Shown here piece by piece: positions 11,670 through 21,929 of a DNA stretch of 53,873 bases (the first letter of the stretch is position 1; each line of letters begins with the position of its first letter). The translations under genes and the position numbers were made by a program. A model generated the notes under the pieces. That model made no database searches. It saw only the letters and a list, made by a program, of their open reading frames with translations, and was not told where the DNA came from. Source of the stretch: Chara braunii (lineage: Eukaryota > Streptophyta > Charophyceae > Charales > Characeae); assembly GCA_003427395.1 (NCBI GenBank), contig BFEA01000498.1, positions 310,192-364,064 on the forward strand, given 5' to 3'.

Positions 11670-12780
11670 TCTCTATTATCTAACCTTTTTAAGGTTTGCA
11701 GGACATCTATGTCGTGGGTCCGGAACTGAGGGTCAGATTCTGATTTACGCTCTACCCATTCAAGCTCATCTTTTGCGGGTAGAATAGCTCTAATAAGGGT
11801 ATACTCACACTAGCACGTACTTCCGCAAATTTTACGTATGTGAATTTGCTCACCCATTTATATGGCACCTGCGAGTCACACTGCTCACCCGTTTTTTGCC
11901 CAAAGCAGAAAGGACAGGGTCGCGACCCGGCCTTGAGATGTGAAAATACGTGCCTCTTGTGACCCAAAAAACTACATAAAATTTGCTATTTTGTGAAAAT
12001 ACGTGGTAGTGTAAGTATGCCCTAAGTCCCGCCAAATGAACGTACTCGACGTCTACCGCTTCGTACGAAGTGCCAGATGTCGATGCCGTCTGACCCATGG
12101 GCGCAAGAGGGGATGGGAAAGGGGAACAGTGTCCTACCTCTCCGATTCCTTCCAGCAGTGTCACCACTCATTCTTGATTTAAGACTACAGGCGCAGCCGC
12201 AGGGGATGGTTGGTTTCGTTTTGGAAGGGGACAATCCTGTGCGAAATACCCAGGCTGCTTGCAATTATAGCATTTTAGCCTCTCTGGAGGAGCGGTTGCC
12301 TGAAGGGGAACAAGTGAGGCAGGGAGAGCAGCTTCTGTAGGCAAAGGAGGTGCCAGAAGCAGGGGATAACATGAAGAAGGATTAGATTGCGGCAATCTAG
12401 ATGGATTCGTTCCCGGGTTCAAACTCCCGAGTTCCCGCAAGATCTGTTCGACGCGACCCATCTGAGAGATCTTTATCTGTATCAAGTGATTCACCCACTC
12501 TGATTGTCGAGAGGTGGCAGAGTGGATAATATGAGCCAGATGAAGATTGGTGATCAGATCTTGCGTTTGCACAAATGGTCGAGGGACAATAGCAGTTTCA
12601 TGAGCGGCCTTCAAAGAGGGAGGGGAAGAAGAGGGAGAACCTCAAGCGAGAGAGGGGGTGATTCAGGGTGCATGGTCCTGCAGCGGTGTGATAAGCTCAG
12701 ATCCGTACCGCGCGGCTTGCCGTATCCCTGAGGAAAAATCTCGCGGAAGCCCCGAAGTACGGACACGGACAGAAAGGGGG
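11670..12780 (-). pseudogene. Gag fragment of a Ty3/gypsy element, split by a MITE
   Basis: The minus-strand frame at 12168-12614 (148 codons) matches in order the gag of the full element at 42.3-43.2 kb. It shares NLHLA..IH.AT..QS.W, then a zinc knuckle, then PKRNQP. The knuckle reads CYNCKQPGYFAQDC, with Tyr where the zinc-binding His of CX2CX4HX4C should be. After a frameshift near 12167 the homology continues (TASTSGTSYEAVDVEYVHLA), is interrupted at 11797-12022, and resumes below 11796 (ELEWVERKS, PQFRTHDIDVLQTLKRLD). No LTR is seen next to it, so it is a stranded fragment. The upper limit is approximate. Confidence 0.8.
11797..12022. mobile_element. Tourist-like MITE with TAA target duplication
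   Basis: The 226-base element starts GGGTATACTCACACTAGCAC and its other end, reverse complemented, starts GGGCATACTTACACTACCAC; similarity extends inward over about 40 bases. TAA flanks it on both sides (11794-11796 and 12023-12025), as expected for PIF/Harbinger-type insertion. Removing the element and one TAA gives an open gag frame that aligns with the complete element at 42.4-42.5 kb, which supports the exact borders. Confidence 0.85.
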
Positions 12781-12813
12781 GTTTCTTTTAACTCTTGCAA
12801 ACGACAAGAGTTG

Positions 12814-13320
12814 TCGTCGCTGCACTACTCTTGCGGTGTCACTCTTGAAAACGCATTTCACGAGCTGTCAGGGAGTCGTCAGGCGATGTCGACTAGAGTG
12901 CTCTTGTTCGCCTGCCTGCAACTTCCGTTTTTGCAAGGGAGGTCGGACGGTTTCTTGAAAGGCCGCCGGATTCCAAGAGCGAGCCTGGTCTGGACGGACA
13001 ACACACGCTGTGGCCGTCGTTTAGTGCTTCTAGAGCACTCCTGAAGGGCTTTTGTTCACAGTACGTGGTGGGAAGGCGCCACGGGCATGTACAATTCCTT
13101 GTTTTCGGTTCAAGGGGGGGGGGGGAGGACGACACTGGCTAGAGTTCCGCCGTCGCTGCATGGCTCATGAAATCTGTGTCGGCCTCTCAAGAGTGACTTA
13201 TGAGCAGAACGATCTACAGTAAGTGCAGTGACGACCGAACTCTAGGCCGTTTCGGGACTCTGACAACTCCAGACGCACTCGTGATTTTTTTCACGGGTCA
13301 AGAGTAGTGCAGCGAGGCCC
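12814..13320. mobile_element. TIR element, CTCTTGA-type with CGCTGCACTACTC ends
   Basis: The left end reads GTCGTCGCTGCACTACTCTT and the right end, reverse complemented, reads GGGCCTCGCTGCACTACTCT. CTCTTGAAA, TTGCAAGGG and CAAGAG motifs lie inside. The left terminus has lost the GGG, so the element is damaged, and no target duplication can be read. A G run at 13116-13125 lies inside. It is followed nine bases later by another element. Confidence 0.55.
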
Positions 13321-13329
13321 TAAGAGTGA

Positions 13330-13731
13330 GGGTCTCGCCACACCAATGTCCAAACATCACGAAATTGGACATATGTCAGGAGATTTTCGACATTCCCTCT
13401 TTCGACAGAAACCCCTCTTCGCCACACCGCATGTCCAAGTGAAGAACTCACCTGTAGTATGTACAAAAGAGACAAACTGGGGTGAAGATAGGACAAGCCT
13501 TGGTGCGTTCTCTTTTTCGACATTGGGGCAAGAATTCGACATCCCATCGGAGGACTGTTGAAAATGTCCGAGTTGCAGGCCTGAAGTGGAAACGAGCCCG
13601 TCTCGAGAGGAGGTGTCGAAACCCTTTCCCTGACAGCTCCTGAATTTTTTTTGCATCTCGGATTTCGACATGCTGTGTGGCAAGGAGAAAATGTCGAAAA
13701 ATCAGTTTTCGACATTGGTGTGGCGAGGCCC
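13330..13731. mobile_element. TIR element, ATGTCGAAA subfamily, with TGA target duplication
   Basis: The 402-base element starts GGGTCTCGCCACACCAATGT and its right end, reverse complemented, starts GGGCCTCGCCACACCAATGT. TGA flanks it on both sides (13327-13329 and 13732-13734). Internal copies of TTTCGACAT, TCGACATTG and ATGTCGAAA occur in both orientations. It belongs to the same subfamily as 10889-11244, although the middle sequences differ. It has no coding capacity. Confidence 0.8.
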
Positions 13732-13734
13732 TGA

Positions 13735-14362
13735 GTCATCAGCCTGATGAGTCACTCTGATCACCTCCCTGGCCCTTCTACACATCGACCGCCCCTCTCC
13801 TACCGATTGAATGGTCCGGTACAGTGTCTGGAAAGTGGTGATCTCGGCGGTTTGCCGCTGGGGGTAATGTGAGAAGTTCATTTTACATCACCATTTAGAG
13901 GAAGGAGAAGTCGTAACGAGGTTTCCGTAGGTGTTACTCGTCCAGTTCCTCTCCTACGGTCGCCCTCTGGTATTTTAGGAATCAGCGAGTGGCTGAGCAC
14001 TATCTGACGGCTTTTATACTCCTATTGAGACTTGCGCTGGATCAATCCACATTCATTACCAGCAGTCCGATCTCCATACACATCTGTGGACGTAGTGCGG
14101 AGGCATGTATGAAGCACAGTCGGGCAGACGGGGGAGCTTCGCAGAGATCCTCGGCAGCCTGTCAACCATGCGCGCTAGCAGAAACAGGATCAGAGCCAGA
14201 GTGAGCCACCAACGCGCACCCACACGCAGACCTTGCAGACAAGAAGACACCCACGCATACACACGCCCACGCACGCACGCCGGTGAAACTCCGTCGGAAC
14301 ATTACAGCACACACACACAACTCTGTACAGCGAACGTGACTATGCTCATACACACACACGAA
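13735..14362. other. No recognisable gene
   Basis: Unique-looking sequence passing into CA- and GC-rich repeat-like DNA from about 14210. The ORFs of 71-161 codons here are low-complexity and have no motif. Confidence 0.4.
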
Positions 14363-14484
14363 GGGTCTCGCTGCACTACTCTCGAAATGTGCAAAACGAG
14401 AGTGAATCTGCCCGTAGAATATGGAAATATACGCCGGCATGATTTTTGTCTTTTGTGCATGTCCAGAGTAGCGCAGCGAGGCCC
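14363..14484. mobile_element. Short MITE, CTCGCTGCACTACTC family, copy 1
   Basis: The 122-base element starts GGGTCTCGCTGCACTACTCT and its right end, reverse complemented, starts GGGCCTCGCTGCGCTACTCT, continuing into a TGTGCAAAA-like stretch on both arms. GAA flanks both sides (14360-14362 and 14485-14487). The element is alignable over its full length with 44989-45111, including ATGATTTTTGTCTTTTGTGC. Confidence 0.85.
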
Positions 14485-14641
14485 GAACAGTCTTGCAAGT
14501 TGTGGACTTGTCCTACGGACAACATGGCAACAGCCCAAGCGGATTCGCAGGAGTCTGACTTTTTTTTTTAATGTGTCGGAACGATTCTGAGCTCCTAGAG
14601 ACAGTGTTATGGCAGAGGAAAAAGCTCCAAGCGCGTGCTCG

Positions 14642-14663
14642 CGCGCGCGCGCGCGCACGCACG

Positions 14664-14733
<70 letters not shown>

Positions 14734-14737
14734 NGCG

Positions 14738-14814
<77 letters not shown>
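14642..14814. repeat. Compound microsatellite (GC)n(AC)n(GA)n with an N
   Basis: A GC dinucleotide stretch leads into a pure AC run, one N at 14734, then a pure GA run. The N suggests two read clusters joined without real overlap. It lies about 155 bases upstream of the propeller gene start. A sequence ATTATAAAT follows directly and could act as a TATA-like element, but nothing else supports that. Confidence 0.9.
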
Positions 14815-14818
<4 letters not shown>

Positions 14819-14970
14819 AAATGAAAACATTTTGAGAGTGACAGATATAGTTTCGATGGAGTAGCATATTGGGGACGGGCATTGCGAAAAGGCCTGACAC
14901 TGGGGTGTTAGTTTGTCGTAGAGCACTTCTTGTTCGTTCGGAGCAGCTGGCTGGTCACCGAGGCGGAACC

Positions 14971-16461
14971 ATGGGGAGTCCAAGTAGTTGCAGCGATGCC
15001 GATGGATTGATGCGAGTTGAAGGATATGTAGACTGGCTCCGAGGCAGTGGCTACACCTCCGGAGGTGGACGGGAGGAAGGTAGCGGCGGCTTTGCTGTAT
15101 TCGATGGTCGGGACTGGGCTGAAGTTCCCGTTTCTACCCGGCTCGGCGTCTCTTGTCTGTTTGGCCAGCGGTCGTGGAGGTTGCTTTTAGCCCTGGTGAT
15201 GGTGGCGTTATGCTGCAGGGTGGAGGAGAGACTGTGCGGTGGAAGCGGAGCAGGGTTCATCACAGTTGCCGAAGGACGTCCTCTGGAAACGCTGTCGAAC
15301 TCTGACGTCAAGCTGTCGAAGAAGAGGTTCTTGCAGACGGCGATTGCACCTGCGTCCTCTTCGGCTGTGTCGCCCTCTCCTTGTGTCACGATCCTGAACA
15401 GCTCAGTCATAGCCGGTTGCACCATTCTTGTCGTCCACCCAGGGTCTTCAGCCCTCCGTCGTAAGGCGCCAAAGGGAGCCGAGTGTCAGTCCAGCATCCG
15501 TAACATAGTGATTCAGTCGGACCTGTCTGCTCTGTTTTACATCGCCAGTGAAAACTGCGAGGCCGACTTCGAAGGTGTCAGCCAGGAGTCAATCATGAGG
15601 GTGAGCTTCGGAAGCAGCATGGGCAGCCTCTCTCCTCCTTCTTCTCGCCCAGAGGACGTCCAAGTCAGTGTGCTCAGTTACCTCTGGGATATCTTCAATT
15701 TGTCCGGGCCTCCTCCATCCTTCGCACCCATCGGGTCAGCAAAACCGATGGTCAACGTGGTCACTGCAGCTCTATCGGCTGACAAGAGGCATCTGGTCGT
15801 AGGTGCCTACCCCCCTACGGCAACGGAGACGTCGTGGATCGTTTCGTTGGATGGGCAGACTGGCGTTCGGTCGTCCATTCCCATCAACGCGGCAAAGGTC
15901 TACGGGTTGGCCTTCAATCCCAACCACACGGAGATGTACATAGCGGATAAGCAAGAGCCGCCCCGCCTGCTGGTAGCACAAGTCGACGGTTTCGCTCCGC
16001 TCCCGCCTTATTTGAACGCCAGCTCGTTTGTCACGTTGAACTCCGTAAACATCACCAGCCCACTGTTTGGTCCGTACAGCTTGTCAGGGGATGGGAGCTG
16101 CCTCTACTTCTTGGATGATAGTGTGGAAGGAGTATGGGCACTTGACACTGCCTCTCGCAAGTTGATGGCTCTTCTCGGAAAGGACGGTCCCATCCGTCTT
16201 GAGTTCAGTTTCTTTGAGTCTTTGGGAGAGATAGTTGTTACATCCGACGGTCGTCAAGTCTTCTTCACAGACTTTATGGGCAAACTGCACCGCATCACTC
16301 TCGACACTGCATGTGGCACTCCTCTGTCCTATGAAGTCGTTGCTAGAAAGGTGGATCATGAGCTCTGGGGCTTGGCCATCAGTCCGGATGACAAATACCT
16401 GTATGTAGGAGTAGGGCCCGATGGAGCCATCCTTCAGCTCGCCTTAGGTCAGCTCTCGTAG
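14971..16461 (+). CDS. Membrane-anchored beta-propeller (NHL/YncE-like) protein
   Basis: An uninterrupted 496-codon ORF without introns. I chose the ATG at 14971 because the context ACCATGGGGAGT is conserved in the broken paralogue at 30675 (ACAATGGGGAGT), while upstream in-frame codons are not ATG. Residues 1-65 are Gly- and Ser-rich. Residues 68-83 (WRLLLALVMVALCC) form one hydrophobic segment, probably a signal anchor, followed by a Cys-containing stretch. From about residue 165 there are repeated blades with the pattern LxxSxDxxxLYV: AALSADKRHLVVG, GLAFNPNHTEMYIAD, SLSGDGSCLYFLDD, VVTSDGRQVFFTD and GLAISPDDKYLYVG. That pattern is typical of six-bladed NHL, SMP-30 or lactonase-type propellers. 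I see no catalytic signature, so a binding role facing the lumen or outside is an inference. Several NxS/T sites would fit secretion. Confidence 0.85.
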   Translation: MGSPSSCSDADGLMRVEGYVDWLRGSGYTSGGGREEGSGGFAVFDGRDWAEVPVSTRLGVSCLFGQRSWRLLLALVMVALCCRVEERLCGGSGAGFITVAEGRPLETLSNSDVKLSKKRFLQTAIAPASSSAVSPSPCVTILNSSVIAGCTILVVHPGSSALRRKAPKGAECQSSIRNIVIQSDLSALFYIASENCEADFEGVSQESIMRVSFGSSMGSLSPPSSRPEDVQVSVLSYLWDIFNLSGPPPSFAPIGSAKPMVNVVTAALSADKRHLVVGAYPPTATETSWIVSLDGQTGVRSSIPINAAKVYGLAFNPNHTEMYIADKQEPPRLLVAQVDGFAPLPPYLNASSFVTLNSVNITSPLFGPYSLSGDGSCLYFLDDSVEGVWALDTASRKLMALLGKDGPIRLEFSFFESLGEIVVTSDGRQVFFTDFMGKLHRITLDTACGTPLSYEVVARKVDHELWGLAISPDDKYLYVGVGPDGAILQLALGQLS

Positions 16462-16577
16462 AACCGCGTGCCTCGCCCGTCGTGCATCTCCAACTGATAG
16501 CAGTGATAGGTTGATACCTCATGGCGGGTCCAATCCATTCAGTCTGTGCCGCCTGTCGCCCACATTCACCTAAAATG

Positions 16578-16583
16578 AATAAA
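16578..16583 (+). promoter_or_regulatory. Polyadenylation signal AATAAA
   Basis: AATAAA lies about 117 bases after the propeller gene stop codon, followed by a T-rich stretch. The position is suitable for the 3' end of that transcript. Confidence 0.45.
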
Positions 16584-16913
16584 TTTTCTGTCTCTTGCGT
16601 AATGGTTAACCGTGATTCTCCTGTTAGTCCTCTCCTTTTCGGGGACTGGCAGTAGTTATAGCGTTGCGTCTCGTCGTGCTTTATTTTCCGCCTTCGGCTC
16701 TGAGTAAATCGTCTTCCGCTGAGGTAACTGCGGGAAAAGCCCTAGTTAGCTGTCTGTTGCTCTCACGCAACCATAGAGAAAGTGTGAGGCAGATGTAGAG
16801 GAATCTCTATGCAGCTTTCAGTCCGCCGTCGTTCATTGTGGTTTGCATGGAATGTGTAGCGCCACCACTACAATTCGCAGTCTGGACTCTGGAGGACGCG
16901 CGCTCGCGCGCAC

Positions 16914-16934
16914 GAGAGAGAGAGAGAGAGAGAG

Positions 16935-17008
<74 letters not shown>

Positions 17009-17009
17009 N

Positions 17010-17093
<84 letters not shown>
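16914..17093. repeat. (GA)n microsatellite with an internal N
   Basis: A GA run of about 180 bases, with a short (CA)5 interruption near 16936 and one N at 17009. It lies about 450 bases downstream of the propeller gene. Confidence 0.95.
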
Positions 17094-17094
<1 letters not shown>

Positions 17095-18077
17095 ATAACC
17101 TTCCATAATGCCTAATGGTCACTTCTGAGTCTTCTGTTTACTTGCAGGGCATCAGCCGATTCTCTGGAAACATCGTTACAGCTGGTGACCCTTCGTATCT
17201 ACCGATTTGAGACTCGAGTTTCACTCTTGTGAATGCTTAAAAGGATTATTTCTTCGAGGAGTAAGGGCCCTTTCTGGTGTTTCTGTGCTCGGGATCTGAA
17301 TTCCCTCTCTTGAAGGACTGTGTCTTGCAGTAGTATTGGCTTAGTGGAGTGTCACTTGCTGATCTATGGAATTCCTTACCTTTCATTATTTTGGCATTTG
17401 AGTTTTCATTGGAAACATAAATGAATTGCTTTGGTTCTTCGGAACTGCTCAGCAGAAGCTGAAATAGTGCATAGCCTAAATGCGGCAGACCGTAGTCTGC
17501 GAATCACACGATTGTTTCTTTGAATTCGTGGTCGATCAGCGGAGTCTGATCGTGGGACTTCGTGCCGCTGTAGTGCAAGCGGCACTGCTTCGAGATGATG
17601 GCCGTCTTTGCCGGACATCTTTTTGCTGCTCATTGTTTCTGCTGCAGCTGGGCGGGTTCCCTTGTCCGAAGGACTGGACAACGTAGTCTCACCTACATAC
17701 AATAAGTAAAATCACCGGTTGAAGAGAAAGTAGTTTCCGTTAATTCTTTCAATGCCCCCGCAGCAAATCAGTCATTGACCGATATAATACGGTGTGCACT
17801 GTGCATAGCCGATTCTTCTGTTGTTCACGAATCACGGGCATTGATATTGTGCAGATCTCTGGTGCAATTCTTGTATAACGGCGCTTGGGGCTGAACGATA
17901 AGCACATGTTACTGTTGGCGGTTGGCCAACATATGATGAGTTCAACTGACGGAATATAGCGTTAAAGGCTTAAGATCCTTGCGCATAATTCACAAAAACC
18001 TCGCCCGATTCATTGTCCCATTAGTACCGTTACCACCCGAACAAACAAACGGAGGGTAAGTTTTTTTAAAATGTTCG
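17094..18077. other. No recognisable gene
   Basis: Unique-looking sequence with only short overlapping ORFs. I see no motif, strong inverted repeat or RNA signature. Confidence 0.4.
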
Positions 18078-18329
18078 GTAATTGCAGAAATAGGGCGTTT
18101 TCGAAGTATCGCAGCAGGAATGTGGAGCGGGTCCGAATTCGTTTGTTTGTTTGTTTGTTTGTTTGTTTGTTTGTTTGTTTGTTGGGATAAGTGGTGGAAA
18201 GCGCCCACGCCAAAACCTTCGGTTTGGTTTTGGGCGTCCGAAGTCTGGCCGTTTGGTACTCTGCGTGCCGGAATTTGTCCCCGCCGGCAAAAGTGAAACT
18301 TCGAAAACGCGCTATTTCTGCAATAACCC
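18078..18329. mobile_element. Foldback or MITE-like element around a (GTTT)n run
   Basis: The left arm (18078-18143, GGTAATTGCAGAAATAGG then GCGTTTTCGAAGT) is matched by the reverse complement of the right arm (18262-18329, GGTTATTGCAGAAATAGC then GCGTTTTCGAAGT). The loop contains a GTTT tetranucleotide run at about 18140-18183. No target duplication is evident. There is no coding capacity. Confidence 0.6.
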
Positions 18330-19065
18330 TCACAAACGATCGAAAAAACGAACAAACACGCCGTGCACACTCGGACTCGGCCCTCGGGAACTGGTGCTAA
18401 CTTTGGGTAAGGAAAAAGCATTGCGCATTTAGTGATGCAAGTCTGCAAATCATGTTGGACGATCGATCAGCAGCTGTGCCTGTCATTTAAAAACTTTAAA
18501 TTTTGAAAGGATCATGTGAGTGCCGCCCTCATGGACAGAGCACTGGAGTGGAGTGCCGGAGCGAAGTAGAAAGGGAGAGGGAAAGTGAAGAGGACAGTGA
18601 GGGAGGATGGGAGTTGGAAGGGTCAATCAGCAGCTGCTGCGTGTATGCTACGAATCACCAACCGTTTTCAGAATAGACGTTTACGGTGTTCCTATTGTTT
18701 TGCTTTATCCCCAACTCCACTCCGCCCACGCCTCCCCCATTTGTTCCTCTTCCCCTCTCTCGATCTCTGGCACTTTCCCTCCCGAAATGTGTGAGCGAGT
18801 CCCGCTGGAATTTCAACGCGGAGGTAGTGGGCTAGTCGATCGATGCGCGCATCCGCACAACGGCCGGATTTTTACGGTTGTACCTTGTCGATTGCTCGGG
18901 TGTTTCATTTTCTTTCGGTGTGACGTGTGCTCTGTCGTGATTAACCGCCCATAACCGAAAAAATTCGGCCGTGGTGAGGATGCATGCCAAACTTGGTCGG
19001 GTCAGCCTAACCCCCTTTCGGTTGTTCCTGTATCTCAACAACCCTTTCATGCACACACCCCTCAA
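18330..19065. other. No recognisable gene; weak purine/pyrimidine inverted repeat
   Basis: A purine-rich stretch (about 18553-18618, GTGCCGGAG..GGGAGTTGG) faces a pyrimidine-rich stretch (about 18710-18775, CCAACTCCAC..CTGGCAC). They can pair, but part of that is base composition. ORFs here show no motif. Confidence 0.3.
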
Positions 19066-19188
19066 TCGCGGCTACCTTCGTCCCCCAAATACAACGGACG
19101 GTAATTATAGCTGTATTTGGGTTGGCGTGTCTTTCATACAGCTATAATGACTGTACGTTGTATTCGGGACCCCGGGGGAAGAAGGTAG
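19066..19188. mobile_element. Miniature inverted-repeat element, ATACAACGTACAGT family, copy 1
   Basis: The core arms are ATACAACGGACGGTAATTAT (from 19089) and, reverse complemented from 19163, ATACAACGTACAGTCATTAT; both continue into AGCTGTAT around a loop of about 19 bases. The outer flanks also pair (GCTACCTTCGTCCCC against GCTACCTTCTTCCCC), so the element probably spans about 120 bases. A related copy lies at 28820-28914. Confidence 0.65.
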
Positions 19189-19682
19189 CGATCAATGATT
19201 AGTCCTCTGCTTTCCACGTTTGAAGAGAATTAGTCGAGCTCAGGTGTTTCGTCGCATTGCGAATTTGCGAGCAAAACGTTTTCGAGAAACGGATTGAAGA
19301 ATTACCACTTCAATCCTTCAATCCATCTATCTATCCGTTCAATCTGTTCCCTCCTTAGCCTCCTCGTCGTCGCATCTTAGCTGCCCTCTTTCTTTCAAGC
19401 CCCTCCTCCTCCCCCTCCTCCTCCCCCTCCTCCTCCACCAACGAGAATGCAATCTGCTGCTTACGGTCTTCCCCCGAGCACACCGCGCACTCATCCTGAA
19501 TAATTACGGGCGAGCTGTCCGATTGGATGCAGTGATGATGATGATGGTGCGTTAAGCTCGGCGGAAGATGGTCGTAGTAATGTGTCTCACCCTGACCAGA
19601 GGTGCAATTCGTGGTAAAATTTCCATGGCTACAGTGAGAGCGTATAACATGACCATTGACTTGTTGTTCGAAGGGTAGCAAC
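19189..19682. other. No recognisable gene; (CCT)n low-complexity stretch
   Basis: A CCTCCTCC-rich tract at 19395-19440 and a short GATGATGAT run near 19534. The minus-strand ORF of 108 codons across them is driven by the triplets and has no motif. Confidence 0.4.
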
Positions 19683-19990
19683 TTTACCCGTCCGCGCAGG
19701 TATTGTCGCCAAGACCGGTAAGGTTTCCGAAAAATATTTACCCAGAAAAAAAATATACCGGTAAAGTTACCGGAATACGGTTTACATTACCCATCCGCGC
19801 AGGTATTGTGCCAAATGTACCGGTAAAGTTGCAGGAATTCAGAACCGTCTTTCGGGAACGTTTCTGCGCAGATTTACCAGGCGGTACCGTCGTTGGTAAC
19901 AGAGGACCGTTGGCCTGGCCTGTGGCAAGGGGGCCACGGGGCGTCTGTTGAAAAAGGAGGTACCGCCGTATATTTGCCCCGAGACATCAC
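19683..19990. repeat. ACCGGTAAAGTT-motif repeat block
   Basis: CCGTCCGCGCAGGTATTG near 19690 recurs as CCATCCGCGCAGGTATTG near 19793. Each is followed by a copy of the motif ACCGGTAA(A/G)G, which occurs again between them and in inverted form (GGTACC, TTACCGG). This resembles the subterminal motif arrays of the hAT-like elements elsewhere in the window, but no termini can be defined. Confidence 0.4.
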
Positions 19991-20064
19991 GGAACCGTAA
20001 ATCTGCATTGATTCATCTCTAAAACGGCTGGTCTGCTCGCAAACCAGTTTGTTTGTCAGAGTAC

Positions 20065-20119
20065 GGGCATACTCACACTAGGGGTCTAATTCCTTTTTTT
20101 TTTTTTTTTTTTTTTTTNT
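20065..20119. mobile_element. Single Tourist-like TIR end next to a poly-T/N scar
   Basis: GGGCATACTCACACTAGGG matches the ends of the 11797-12022 element. The partner end is not visible, and a T run with an N at 20118 follows about 20 bases later. The element was probably truncated or mis-joined during assembly. Confidence 0.5.
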
Positions 20120-20554
20120 TCTACTCTCACCGCATTGTCCATTTCAGTCCTTTTTATCACACTGCAGTTCCTCGGTTATTACGAACATCACATATCTGTG
20201 CATGTAACACCCTAGGTACTTCCTCCCTAGCGCAACCCTTGTTCAATTCTCAGTGATATGTGTACCTTCAAAGTCTCCATATAGTCTGTAGACAGTGAAG
20301 GCTACAGATTCCTGTATGTTATCTGTACACAGTAGACGTAGTAGACTACATACATTCCACCTGAGTCCAATCTGTATGTAGACTGTATAATATGTAAGGA
20401 TCCAACATATTTGATCTTTGTAGTATATCCTGACAGGCCAATCAGACTGCAGATATGTGTTATCTTCTATGCTGCCATTCCCCTGACCCCTCCTTTCCCT
20501 ACCCAAGAGTTGCCCACACCCTCCTTACCCATCCTGGATTGGGGTACCTTCTTT

Positions 20555-21716
20555 TTTTTTTTTTTTTTTTTTTTAACATCTGCTAGAGACCTATTATTGG
20601 AGGCGATAAGAGCGTCCTCCAAAACCTTCACCCTAATCTAGAGCAGTGCTCCCCTTTGCCCGCCCCAAGCCCTCTGATCCCCTTTGTCCCTAGGGGGACC
20701 ACCAGATTCTGCGCAGGACAAACCGTCTGTCAGCTCCTGCTCTCTACGGGCATTCACTCCCCACCCCATTGCAACCTCTGTGGACCATTGCTCCCTAACA
20801 AGTCCCTCTCCCCCAATAATAGGACCGACCCCACCATTCTTGCTCCTACTCCCCGGCCTAGAGTAGTGTTCCCTTGAGCTCTGTGATCCCTCTAATCCTC
20901 TTGCCCCTAACTGCGCCACCAGATTTAGGGCAAGACAGACCCTCAATCTGCCCCAGCTACTGAGGACTTGCACTCCCCACTGCGGTGCATGTCCCGCAGA
21001 ACTGTGCTCTCACCACCCCCCATCCTACATCCCCCGACTACCCACCTCCACCCCACACTGAATTCCTCCTCTCTACCATGTAATCTCAAAGGTCAGTGCC
21101 CCTCCCTACTTATCCCGTAGTTTCCCATGTGCCCATCCGTGACGCTGCATGCCTGCTATGCTAGGTGGGGGGACCAGTCCCTGGGCCGTCACTCTAACAC
21201 CAACTCAGTCTTCACAGCTGCGACTGAAGGCCCACTAGAATCGAACCCACAACCTCTCCCTTGTTATCCCTGTGCTCGAACCAACTGAGCTCCGTCTAGA
21301 GTAGTGTTCCCCTGAGCTCTGTGATCCCTCTAATCCTCTTGTCCCTAACTGCGCCACCAGATTTAGGGCAAGACAGACCCTCAATCTGCCCCAGCTACTG
21401 AGGATGTGCACTCCCCACCGCGGTGCATGTCCCACAGAACTGTGCTCTCACCACCCCCCATCCTACATCCCCCGACTACCCACCTTCACCCCACTCTGAA
21501 TTCCTCCTCTCTACCATGTAATCTCAAAGGTCAGTGCCCCTCCCTACTTATCCTGTAGTTTCCCATGTGCCCATCCGTGATGCTGCATGCCTGCTATGCT
21601 AGGCGGGGGGGCCAGTCCCTGGGGCGTCACTCTGACAACAACTCAGTCTGTGACTGAAGGTCGAACCCACAACCTCTCCCTTGTTATGCCTGTGTTCTAA
21701 CCAACTGAGCTACAAT
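20555..21716 (-). mobile_element. Tandem tRNA-derived SINE-like units
   Basis: Two units of about 420-435 bases repeat head to tail (about 20862-21296 and 21297-21716). A third, more diverged body lies at 20655-20860. On the minus strand each of the two units begins with a tRNA-like head: A-box-like AGCTCAGTTGGTT at the upper end, then B-box-like GTGGGTTCGA about 40 bases on. The body includes CAGATTGAGGGTCTGTCTTG. A T run at 20552-20573 is a plausible A-tail for the minus strand. The head keeps promoter boxes but not a full cloverleaf, so this is not a tRNA gene. Confidence 0.65.
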
Positions 21717-21860
21717 CATTGTGCCCTCCCTAGGACCCGAAGGGTGACTATGGGGAATAGGGCCTAGGTTCCAAGCTCCAGGGGGCGACCGGAGCCTGAT
21801 CCCCCGCCTCTTTCCACCATCCACCTTCAGCCCGGTCCCGCCTAGTCCGTTTTTGTTGGC

Positions 21861-21888
21861 ACTGTCCTTTTTTTTTTTTTTTTTTACC

Positions 21889-21929
<41 letters not shown>

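Noticed and set aside
15051-16359. Antisense ORFs inside the propeller gene
   Set aside because: They overlap the intact 496-codon gene, lack motifs, and are explained as shadows of its GC-biased codons.
21233-21716. tRNA genes
   Set aside because: A-box and B-box sequences are present, but the acceptor stem and cloverleaf cannot be formed, and the unit repeats with a long body, so SINE heads fit better.
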